From: Gemmatimonadota bacterium
GTDB taxonomy: Bacteria; Gemmatimonadota; Gemmatimonadetes; Palauibacterales; Palauibacteraceae
DNA length: 64,000 nucleotides
Direction: 5' to 3'
Assembly: GCA_022820995.1 (NCBI GenBank)
Contig: JAJEEM010000064.1
Span: forward strand, 1-64,000
The notes under the pieces were generated by a model, which made no database searches, was not told the origin of the DNA, and worked only from the letters and a program-made list of their open reading frames with translations. Positions within the stretch are counted from its first letter, which is position 1; each line of letters opens with the position of its first letter. Of the stretch, positions 48,800 through 57,130 are shown piece after piece. Made by a program: the position numbers and the translations under genes.

Positions 48800-49957
48800 A
48801 TGTACATTGAACGGCCGACACCCGCGCGTCGCATCCGGGAAGAACTCACGGTGCATCCCTGTGTTGCGCTCACCGGCCCGCGCCAGTGCGGGAAGTCCAC
48901 GCTGGCCGGGCGGATCGCGGCCGAGGACTCGGCGAGCGCGTACTTCGATCTCGAGGCGGGAGTCGGCCGACGCCGGTTGGCCACGCCCGAGCAGACGCTC
49001 TCCCGACTCGAGGGGCTGGTCGTCATCGACGAGATCCAGCGTGAGCCCTCGCTGTTCGAGACGATCCGCGTGCTCGTGGACCGTCCCGAAAATCGCGCGC
49101 AGTTCCTGCTTCTCGGCAGCGCTTCCCCGCGGCTCGTCAGGGGCGTTTCCGAATCGCTCGCGGGCCGGGTGGGACTCGTCGACCTGGGAGGGTTCCATCT
49201 TGGCGAAGTGGACCCGCAGGGATGGCGGGCGCTCTGGACGCGCGGCGGCTTCCCGCGCAGCTACCTGGCGCCGGATGATCGCCGCTCCATCCTGTGGCGC
49301 CGGAGCTTCGTACGCACCTTCCTCGAGCGAGACATCCCGCAACTCGGGATCACGATTCCAGCCGAACGGTTGAGGCGATTCTGGACCATGATCGCCCATT
49401 ACCACGGCCAGACGTGGAACGGCGCGGAGTTCGCCCGCGCGCTGGGCACGAGCGAAGCCACGGCGCGCAGCTATCTCGATGTCCTGACCGGCGCCTTCAT
49501 GGTCCGTGCGCTCCCGCCGTGGTTCGAGAACCTGAAGAAGCGGCAGGTGAAGGCGCCGAAAGTCTACGTCCGGGACACGGGACTCCTGCACGAACTGCTG
49601 GATCTGTCCGGTGAGCTGGCACTCGCGGGCCACCACAAGGTCGGCGCGTCCTTCGAGGGGTTCGCGGTGGAACAACTGCTCGCCGGTCTCGACACGCGGG
49701 ACGCGTATTTCTGGGCGACGCACGGCGGCGCGGAACTGGATCTGCTCGTCCTTCGCGGAGGGAAGAGGTATGGCTTCGAGTGCAAGTTCGCCGATGCGCC
49801 CGGCACCACTCGATCCATGCGGGTTGCGCTGGAAGACCTTGGCCTCTCACACCTCTGGATCATCTATCCGGGAGAGGAAGCCTACCCGCTCGACGACCGG
49901 ATCTCGGTCCTCCCCATGTCGCGGGTCGGCGAGGTGGCGGCCACCCTCGCGCGATGA
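48800..49957 (+). CDS. AAA ATPase with DUF4143
   Basis: GPRQCGKSTL Walker A, VVIDEIQREPSL, LLGSASPRLV; C-terminal AELDLLVLRGGKRYGFECKFAD. Confidence 0.94.
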   Translation: MYIERPTPARRIREELTVHPCVALTGPRQCGKSTLAGRIAAEDSASAYFDLEAGVGRRRLATPEQTLSRLEGLVVIDEIQREPSLFETIRVLVDRPENRAQFLLLGSASPRLVRGVSESLAGRVGLVDLGGFHLGEVDPQGWRALWTRGGFPRSYLAPDDRRSILWRRSFVRTFLERDIPQLGITIPAERLRRFWTMIAHYHGQTWNGAEFARALGTSEATARSYLDVLTGAFMVRALPPWFENLKKRQVKAPKVYVRDTGLLHELLDLSGELALAGHHKVGASFEGFAVEQLLAGLDTRDAYFWATHGGAELDLLVLRGGKRYGFECKFADAPGTTRSMRVALEDLGLSHLWIIYPGEEAYPLDDRISVLPMSRVGEVAATLAR

Positions 49958-49984
49958 CGACCGGCGCACTTCAGGCGTGCCCCC

Positions 49985-51436
49985 TCAGCGGACGCCGACC
50001 TGGCCGGCGACGGCGGCTGTGAGCCGATCCGGGTCGTAGCCCAGACCGTCCTTGAACACGAGGCGCACGTTGCGGATGTCCGAGGGCCGGAGTTCGATGT
50101 CGCCCTCGATCACGATGAGGTCGGCGAGCTTGCCCGGGGCGACCGTGCCCAGGTCTTCATCGAGGCCGAGGATGCGCGCCCCGTTTGCGCTCACGATCCG
50201 GACGGCGACCGCCGGTTCGAAACCCGCCCCGACGAGAATCTCGAAATTCCGCTGGTCGCCGTAGCCGGGCAGCGCGCCCCACGCCGGATCCACGCCCGCC
50301 GCCAGCACACCGCCCGCCTCCACGAAGGCGAGTTCGAAGTCGAGCATGTTCTCGAACAGGTCGATCATCCACGGCATCTCCGTCGTCCGGAAGATCGACC
50401 GCCGCTCCATCTCCGCCTCCACAACGTGGTCCGGGAGCGCGTCCAGATCGCGCTCCGTGAGGTCGGGCACGAGGGGCGTGGCCTGCTCGGCGACGGCCAC
50501 GGTGGAGGTCATGGCGACGCCGGCGGCGACCATCTCGGAGATCGTCTCGGCCACCCGGGGGTCCTCCATGTCCAGCTCCGCGATGCTTCGCTGGTAGTTG
50601 GGACTGCATCTGTCCGGTTCCCGCGTGGTGTCGTACTCGGAGTTGGCCCACAGGCCGTGCTCGAGGTTGTCGATCCCCATCGCCGTGGCCTCGCGAAAGC
50701 CTACCGAGCACAGATGCGCCGTGACCTTCATGCCCTGGCGGTGCGCCTCGTCGATGATCGTGCCCAGCGCCTCGCGCGTGATCTGCGTGTAGGCCTTGAT
50801 CCACTCCGCCCCCTCCGCGGCCCAGTAGCGCACGTACCGGCGCGCCGCCTCCTCGTCCCGAATCGCATACATCCCGAGATCCCGGAGGCGCTCGTCCGGT
50901 CCGGGGCTGATGACGTAGGGGGCGGTGATAAGGATGCGGGGGCCGGGCGTCTCTCCTCGCTCGATGGCGCCCTTGAGCGAGATGTCCTGGTACGGGGAGA
51001 CGCTCCCTGTCGTTCGTACGGTGGTGACCCCGGCCCCGAGATAGAGTCGCGGACCCGAGTACTGCATCTGCGACGCGCGCGGCGTGGACTGATAGTAGAA
51101 CATGTGGTTGTGGAGCCCGACCATCCCCGGCATGACCGAATGGCCCTCCAGGTCCAGCCGTTCGGCGCCCGACGGGATCTCGACCTCGCCCGTCGCGCCC
51201 ACGCTCTCGATCCGGTTCCCGCGGATGACGATCGTTTGCCCCGGACGCGCGGATCCGCCGGTGCCGTCGAACAGGAGCACGTTCTCGAGCGCGACCACCG
51301 GCGAGGAGACGGAGAGATAGGACCTCACCTCCCCGGACAGAGCGTCGCGATCCTGACCCTTCGCGGGTTCTCCGCCGAGAAAGAGAATGGCCATCGAACC
51401 GAGAATCCGTGGGCAGGTGCGCACTCTCTTCTCCAT
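49985..51436 (-). CDS. exported amidohydrolase
   Basis: VMPGMVGLHNHMFYY, VTAHLCSVGFREA, DNLEHGLW, ILVGAGFEPAVAVRIVSANGARILG. Confidence 0.9.
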   Translation of the reverse strand: MEKRVRTCPRILGSMAILFLGGEPAKGQDRDALSGEVRSYLSVSSPVVALENVLLFDGTGGSARPGQTIVIRGNRIESVGATGEVEIPSGAERLDLEGHSVMPGMVGLHNHMFYYQSTPRASQMQYSGPRLYLGAGVTTVRTTGSVSPYQDISLKGAIERGETPGPRILITAPYVISPGPDERLRDLGMYAIRDEEAARRYVRYWAAEGAEWIKAYTQITREALGTIIDEAHRQGMKVTAHLCSVGFREATAMGIDNLEHGLWANSEYDTTREPDRCSPNYQRSIAELDMEDPRVAETISEMVAAGVAMTSTVAVAEQATPLVPDLTERDLDALPDHVVEAEMERRSIFRTTEMPWMIDLFENMLDFELAFVEAGGVLAAGVDPAWGALPGYGDQRNFEILVGAGFEPAVAVRIVSANGARILGLDEDLGTVAPGKLADLIVIEGDIELRPSDIRNVRLVFKDGLGYDPDRLTAAVAGQVGVR

Positions 51437-51483
51437 GGTCTTGCTCCTTTGTGTTCGGCGGGAATGTTTGAGCGTAGATCCCG

Positions 51484-51937
51484 TCGTCCGAGACGGAAAG
51501 ATCGGCCCGGTGAGGAGGGGAGTGTCGGCGTCGGCTGGCTGGTGAACGCCGCGACCATGCTCCGCCGCCTGCGGGACACACCGCCGCGGGGGGGCCACAG
51601 GGCCACGGAGCCGATTGGCAGGCGTTCAAGGCTGGCGCCGCCGCCGACACTCCCCTCCTCCCCTTCTGCACCGCACGCTCTGCACCCCTGCGCAGCGCAG
51701 CCCACCAGCAAGCAAGCCCGGCCATCGCCTGCCCTCATCTCATCGGCGACGGGCGGGTGATGGGCGTGTCGCCGCTTGCGCCAGCCTTGAACGCCCTCGA
51801 ATCCGCGGACCGGCGATGTGCCAACCCCGCGACGATCCGCACCCCGACCCATCCGGCATCGCCGCGGCGTTCACCAGCAAGCAAGCGGCGACACGTCCAT
51901 CACCCGTCCCACCCCGATGCACACCTTGTCTCGGACG
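51484..51937. repeat. Pair of inverted, structured hairpin elements between divergent amidohydrolases
   Basis: 19-bp perfect stem 51512-51530/51642-51660; 25-bp stem (one G.U) 51755-51779/51881-51905; inter-copy inverted identities 51538-51553/51863-51878 (16 bp) and 51621-51638/51778-51795 (18 bp). Confidence 0.9.
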
Positions 51938-52021
51938 GTGATCTCCGTCAGCGTAGATGCGATCGTCCGGGACGGTTGGACCCGGATACACCGGAAGTGG
52001 ACTTGACCAGGGAGCTTCGCC

Positions 52022-53344
52022 GTGCGCGCTGTAAGAGCTTCGTTCGTTCTCTGCGGGATGTTGGCGGGAGCCGCTTCGGTTCAGGCGCAGGACCGGTGGC
52101 TGGCGATCGAGGGGGGCACGGTCTTCGACGGCACGGGCGCGGTTCACGAGAACGCGACGGTGCTCGTCCGAGGGGATCGGGTCGATCGAATCGGGCCGAT
52201 GGGGCAGGTCGAGATCCCCGCCGGGGCCGAGCGCATCGATGCGTCCGGCAAGTTCCTGACGCCGGGGTTCATCGACCTCCACTTCCACTACTCTCCCGGC
52301 CCGCATGCGTCGATCGACGGGACGGGAACCGACGCGAATCCCGAACTTCCGCTCCTCTTCCTGGCCAACGGCGTCACGACGCAGAGGGAGATGGGACAGT
52401 GGATCGCGGATAACGAGGCGTGGCTGGCGGACGTGCGCGCCCAGGGCTATCCGACACCGCGGCTCCTCTATTCCGGTCCGATCCTCGACGGGCGGGACAC
52501 GGCCTATCCCACCATCTCCCGGGTTCTCCTCGATGAGATGGACGCGCGGCTCGCCGCCAACGAACTCATGGATGCGGGCGCGACGTCCCTGAAGGTGTAT
52601 TTCCGGCTCTCGCTCGCGCAGGTCGCGGCCATCATCGAGGAGGCCGACCGCCGCAACGTGCCCGTCCACGGCCACCTCGAAATCGTCGACCCCGTGGCCG
52701 CGATACGGCTGGGGATGGACGGGATCGAACACACGAGATCGGTGGGCAGGGCCCTCGTCTCGCCCAAGCAGGCGGAGGAGTTCCGGCAGGCGGTGCTGCG
52801 CGAGAGCAACCACCGCGGGGAGGGCGGGCTGGCTCTGTGGGCCGCGCTGGATCCCGCCGGGCCGCGCGCCGACGCGCTCATCGAACTCATGCTTGAACGG
52901 AACGTCAACCTCGACGGCACACTGGCCGTCTTCGAGCCGGAGTTCAGCGAGGAGGGCCGCGAGGTGCAGTGGGAGGCGGTGCGGAACATGGCCGCGTTCA
53001 CGGTGCGCTACGCGAAGGCGGGCGGTCCCGTCACGATGGGGTCGCACGGCCTGGTGGCCAATGCGCCGCCCGGACTCGCCTACCAGCGCGAGATGGAGAC
53101 TCACGTGGAGGCCGGCATGACGCCGGCGGCAACTCTGATCGCCGCGACCCGGATGGGCGCCGAAGCGTTGCGCCTGCCCGACAGGGGCACGCTGGCGCAC
53201 GGCATGCTGGCCGACATCGTGCTGTTCGACGCCAGCCCGCTCGACGACATCGCCAATGCCCGCCGCGTGCACGCCGTGATCCTCGGCGGCCAGGTGCTCG
53301 ACCGCGATCGACTGCTCGCGACGGCGGAGGGCCTGGTCCCCTGA
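52022..53344 (+). CDS. exported amidohydrolase (GTG start)
   Basis: FLTPGFIDLHFHYSPG, VHGHLEIVDP, TMGSHGLVANAPPG; signal peptide. Confidence 0.9.
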   Translation: MRAVRASFVLCGMLAGAASVQAQDRWLAIEGGTVFDGTGAVHENATVLVRGDRVDRIGPMGQVEIPAGAERIDASGKFLTPGFIDLHFHYSPGPHASIDGTGTDANPELPLLFLANGVTTQREMGQWIADNEAWLADVRAQGYPTPRLLYSGPILDGRDTAYPTISRVLLDEMDARLAANELMDAGATSLKVYFRLSLAQVAAIIEEADRRNVPVHGHLEIVDPVAAIRLGMDGIEHTRSVGRALVSPKQAEEFRQAVLRESNHRGEGGLALWAALDPAGPRADALIELMLERNVNLDGTLAVFEPEFSEEGREVQWEAVRNMAAFTVRYAKAGGPVTMGSHGLVANAPPGLAYQREMETHVEAGMTPAATLIAATRMGAEALRLPDRGTLAHGMLADIVLFDASPLDDIANARRVHAVILGGQVLDRDRLLATAEGLVP

Positions 53345-53429
53345 TCTGACTGTTACATGACAACGGGAACCTTTGGGGCTATTGTGGTGTGTCACAGTTA
53401 TGCAACAGTAACCGTTACAAACTGGTTAC

Positions 53430-54437
53430 ATGAAACTGTTCCTGGTCGGAATCGGACTCGTGGTCGCCGCCTCAGCGCCCGCCTCGGCGGCGTCGTGGCG
53501 GGCTCCCGTCCAGGAGCGGCCGGAGCTGCAGGAAGCCGCGAACCGCACCGCGTCCGACGAAGCGCTCGTTGCCGTCATCCCGCTCGCCTCTCGCAACGGC
53601 TGGTTCACGATCGAGGGCAGGTCCCGGCGCGGACCCCTTCGCTTCGTCTTCGACACCGGCGCGAACGCGCACGGACTCACGCGGGGCGTGGCACGCCGCC
53701 TCGACCTGCCGCGCGTCGGATGGACGCGCGTGCAGGGCGGAAGCGGAAGCGAGGCGACCTGGCTCGTGCGGGGACCGGACATCTTCTTCGGTGGCGCGAA
53801 TGCCCGGCCGGGGCACCGTGTCATCGTGGACGACGACTTCGTCACCGATCCGGCCGGAATCCGCTACGACGGCGTCATCGGCACCCGCCTCTTCGAGCGC
53901 TACGACGTCCGCATCGACGGCCCCGACCGAGAGATTCGCCTCTACGAACCGGGCCGGGCCGGCGGCGAGGATCTCGGGCCGCCGATCCCGATGGATGACC
54001 TCGGACGCGCGCTGGTGCACTTCACGATCCAGGTCAACGGCCGGGAGGTGGGAGCCATCCTCGACACCGGCGCCCCGTACACGGTCCTCAACACGGCGGC
54101 GGCGCTGCTCGCCGGAGTCGAACTCACGGGCGAACCCTTTACGCTGTACCCACGGGGCGTGGGTTCCGCGACGATTGCCGCGGCGCCGATCCGGCTGGCC
54201 TCGCTCGACCTCGGCACGACCCGCTTCGCCGAAGTCGACGCGGTCGTTGCGGAACTCGCCATGTTCGAGGCGCTCGACCTCTCACGACGCCCGCTGCTGA
54301 TCCTCGGGGCGCCGGTGATGGAGGCATGCGAAATCCTCATCTCGCGGGCCCGCGGGTCGGTCTCGGTCTGCGAGACGCCCGGCCCGATCGAGCACCCCCT
54401 CCCGCTCATCGCGGCCCACCAGATCTCGAGCCGCTAG
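53430..54437 (+). CDS. retropepsin-like aspartic protease with two D-T-G domains, exported
   Basis: FVFDTGANAHGLTRG and AILDTGAPYTVLN; signal peptide MKLFLVGIGLVVAASAPASAA. Confidence 0.88.
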   Translation: MKLFLVGIGLVVAASAPASAASWRAPVQERPELQEAANRTASDEALVAVIPLASRNGWFTIEGRSRRGPLRFVFDTGANAHGLTRGVARRLDLPRVGWTRVQGGSGSEATWLVRGPDIFFGGANARPGHRVIVDDDFVTDPAGIRYDGVIGTRLFERYDVRIDGPDREIRLYEPGRAGGEDLGPPIPMDDLGRALVHFTIQVNGREVGAILDTGAPYTVLNTAAALLAGVELTGEPFTLYPRGVGSATIAAAPIRLASLDLGTTRFAEVDAVVAELAMFEALDLSRRPLLILGAPVMEACEILISRARGSVSVCETPGPIEHPLPLIAAHQISSR

Positions 54438-54477
54438 CCTCCACCGCTCGCCGGAGCCGCCGGCCGGCTGCGCACAG

Positions 54478-56235
54478 CTAGCCGCCTCCCCGTGCGGGGC
54501 CGTCGATGTGAACCGTCACGATGTCCGCGTCGTGGTATTTCTGGTGCCTTACCGATGTGGCCAGGTGCTGCAGGATCCGGAGCGAGATCTCGTGCTCCTG
54601 CGGCTCGGCCGTGCCATGGCTGGCCAGAACGGCGATCTGATCCTCGATGTTCCCCGCGCCGCCGGCCGAGATGAACTCCAGTTCGGCCCCGTTCCCCCAC
54701 TTGCGGGCGACGACGCGCAGACGCCGGTCTTCCGCGTCTTCTCCTTCCTTCGCCTCCTCCAGCAGGAGCAGCAGCGTCTCCTCCGCCGCCTGCAGCAGCC
54801 GGTCGCTCATTTCCATGCGCCACTTGCGCCGTATGGAGAACTTGTCGAGGAGGTTCCGGATGGTCGGGAGCGCCTCCACGTTCAGCGTCGTCTCCACGCG
54901 AAGGGGCCGCGAGCCCGTGAACTCGAGCAGCGCCGTGAGGAAAATCGCGGTCAGGCCGCCCGCCGTCATCCCGTTCTCGAGCAGCGGCGCCAGCCCGGGG
55001 CTCAGATACTCGTTGAAGAGGGCGCCCTCCTGGAACGCGACGCCGGCCCAGAACGACACGCCGACGATCGCCGCCTTGCGATAGTCGATGCCATCCTGGA
55101 CGACGACCCGCGCGCCGATGACGAACAGGATCCCGATCAGAACGAACCCGTAGGCGGCGATCACAGGGTCCGGGATGGCGAGAACGATCGCCGCGATCTT
55201 GGGCAGGAACGCCAGCGCGCAGAAGGTCACGCCGATGATCACGCCCACGCGGCGTGCCGCGACGCCGGTGATCTCGGCCAGCGAGATGCTCGACGAATAG
55301 GTCGTGTTGGGAACGGTACTCAGCAGCCCCGAGAGCAGGTTTCCGAGTCCGTCGGCGGCGACCGCGCCCTGAACCGCTCCGAAGTCCGTGGCTCGGCTGC
55401 GCCGCCAGGACACGCGCTGAATGGCCACGGCGTCGCCCACGGTCTCGATCGCTCCGATCAGGGTCACGAACACGAAGGTCGGCAGCAGCGCCCAGAAGGC
55501 GGGGCCGAAGCTGAAGCCGAAGCCCGGCCAGCCGGCTGCGGGGAGGCCGATCCACTGCGCGGCCGCCACGCGCTCGAAGTCGTAGATCCCGAACGACACC
55601 GCCGCCACGCACCCGACGAAGATGCCGATCACGGGACCCCACAGCCGCATGACGCCGCCGGCGCGGAGCACGATGAGCAGCGTCGCGACCACGGTCGCGC
55701 CCGCCGTCACGGGCGCCGCAAACGTCGAGGCGCCCTCGGGGACCTGGCGCAGAAGCTCGAACAGGAGCGGCATGATCGTAACGGCGATCAGCATGATCAC
55801 CGTCCCCGCGACCACCGGCGTGATGATCCGCCTCAGGAGCGCGAGGTGCCGCGAGAGCCCGAACTGGAAGAGAGAGGAGGCGATGACCAGCGCCGCGAGG
55901 AGACCGGGGCCGCCCTGGACGAGCGCCATCACGGAGGCCGCGATGAATGCGCCCGATGTCCCCATGAGTAGGACGTACCCCGCCCCCACGCGCCCGATGC
56001 GCGCAGCCTGCACGGCCGTCGTCACGCCGCTCACGATCAGGACCGCGAAGCTCGCCCACGACAGGTAGAGCTCGGAGCCTCCGGCCGCCCGCACCACGAT
56101 GGCCACCGTGATGACGATGGCCGCGATGGTGAGCACGACGTACTGGAGCGCGAGTCCGATGGCGATCCGGTACGGGGGCGTCTCGTCGGGCTGGTACTGG
56201 ATCGCGTTGTTGAAGTCGCGAGGTTCTGTCGCCAT
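54478..56235 (-). CDS. uracil/xanthine (NCS2)-type permease with C-terminal cytoplasmic extension
   Basis: ~12 TM; AVQGAVAADGLGNLLSGLLSTVPNTTYSSSISLAEITGVAARRVG; ~110 aa HATPase-like tail. Confidence 0.88.
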   Translation of the reverse strand: MATEPRDFNNAIQYQPDETPPYRIAIGLALQYVVLTIAAIVITVAIVVRAAGGSELYLSWASFAVLIVSGVTTAVQAARIGRVGAGYVLLMGTSGAFIAASVMALVQGGPGLLAALVIASSLFQFGLSRHLALLRRIITPVVAGTVIMLIAVTIMPLLFELLRQVPEGASTFAAPVTAGATVVATLLIVLRAGGVMRLWGPVIGIFVGCVAAVSFGIYDFERVAAAQWIGLPAAGWPGFGFSFGPAFWALLPTFVFVTLIGAIETVGDAVAIQRVSWRRSRATDFGAVQGAVAADGLGNLLSGLLSTVPNTTYSSSISLAEITGVAARRVGVIIGVTFCALAFLPKIAAIVLAIPDPVIAAYGFVLIGILFVIGARVVVQDGIDYRKAAIVGVSFWAGVAFQEGALFNEYLSPGLAPLLENGMTAGGLTAIFLTALLEFTGSRPLRVETTLNVEALPTIRNLLDKFSIRRKWRMEMSDRLLQAAEETLLLLLEEAKEGEDAEDRRLRVVARKWGNGAELEFISAGGAGNIEDQIAVLASHGTAEPQEHEISLRILQHLATSVRHQKYHDADIVTVHIDGPARGGG

Positions 56236-56364
56236 CGGTCACATCCATCGTTGGGTAACGGAGATGCCGAACGCTTCGCGCTCGAAGCTCAAGCGGACGG
56301 CAGCAACCCGCAAGACGGCGATGGATGCGTTGCTCCGGATACCCGAATCTTGCTGCAGAATGCG

Positions 56365-56379
56365 AATATGGTCCATATT
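56365..56379. promoter_or_regulatory. Palindrome AATATGG-T-CCATATT upstream of antitoxin; TGGTCCA repeated at 10-bp spacing
   Basis: aatatggtccatatt; tggtcca at 56369 and 56379. Confidence 0.65.
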
Positions 56380-56411
56380 GGTCCAGTTTATTGGATGAAG
56401 GGAGCATATCG

Positions 56412-56714
56412 GTGGACACTTCCGGGTTCGCTCGCACATGGAGGGTCGCCGAGGCGAAGGCGCGCCTCTCCGAGATCCTGCGCCTCGCGGACGAACAGGG
56501 GCCGCAGCGTATCGGCGTTCGAAAACCCTTCGTCGTTGTGTCCGAACGCCTGTGGCGTGAGAAGGCTCCGATCCGGCCGCCTCTCGGTCGGTGGCTGATC
56601 GACCACATGCCTCGCGGGCTGGATCTCGAGATTCCCCGGGAGCGAGGGTCCGCACGACCGATCCCCTTCGCTTCGGCTGACGCCGTGGACGACGTCTCGG
56701 ATGACGCCGAATGA
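56412..56714 (+). CDS. Phd/YefM-like antitoxin (GTG start)
   Basis: FARTWRVAEAKARLSEILRLADEQGPQRIGVRKPFVVVSERLW. Confidence 0.85.
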   Translation: MDTSGFARTWRVAEAKARLSEILRLADEQGPQRIGVRKPFVVVSERLWREKAPIRPPLGRWLIDHMPRGLDLEIPRERGSARPIPFASADAVDDVSDDAE

Positions 56715-57130
56715 GCGGCGTCCTCTTGGACACCAACGTGGTCTCGGAGTTGACGAGAAAGGCTCCCGCCCCGCCTGTAATCGCCTTCCTGTCCGAACGA
56801 GACGACCTCTGGCTGTCTGCGCTGGTGTTACACGAACTGGAGTTCGGCCTGCGCCTCCTGCCTCGCGGGCGCCGGCGAGACGCGCTGCGCGGCGTGCTTT
56901 CGGAGTTCATCCGACACTACGAGGACCGGGTTCTGCCCGTGGACGAGAAGGCCGCCGTCTGGGCCGCCCGTTTTCGCGCGGAGGCCCGTGAACAAGGGTG
57001 TCCTCTCGACTTGGGAGATGCGCTGATCGCCGGCACGGCCCGGGCGCACGACCTGTCCCTGGCTACGAGGAATGTGAGGGACTTCGAGGGATTCGACCTG
57101 CCCGTCACGAACCCGTGGGATTGCCACTGA
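56711..57130 (+). CDS. VapC/FitB-like PIN toxin
   Basis: VLLDTNVVSELTRKAPAPPVIAFLSE...DLGDALIAGTARAHDLSLATRNVRDFEGF. Confidence 0.93.
   Translation: MSGVLLDTNVVSELTRKAPAPPVIAFLSERDDLWLSALVLHELEFGLRLLPRGRRRDALRGVLSEFIRHYEDRVLPVDEKAAVWAARFRAEAREQGCPLDLGDALIAGTARAHDLSLATRNVRDFEGFDLPVTNPWDCH

Noticed and set aside
51426-51941. Small ORFs (108-175 aa) across the intergenic hairpin region
   Set aside because: Translations on both strands mirror each other because of the inverted repeats; no start/RBS or domain support
54434-56608. 724-aa minus ORF overlapping the permease
   Set aside because: Arg/Gly/His-rich shadow frame; the 54478..56235 frame encodes clear TM helices
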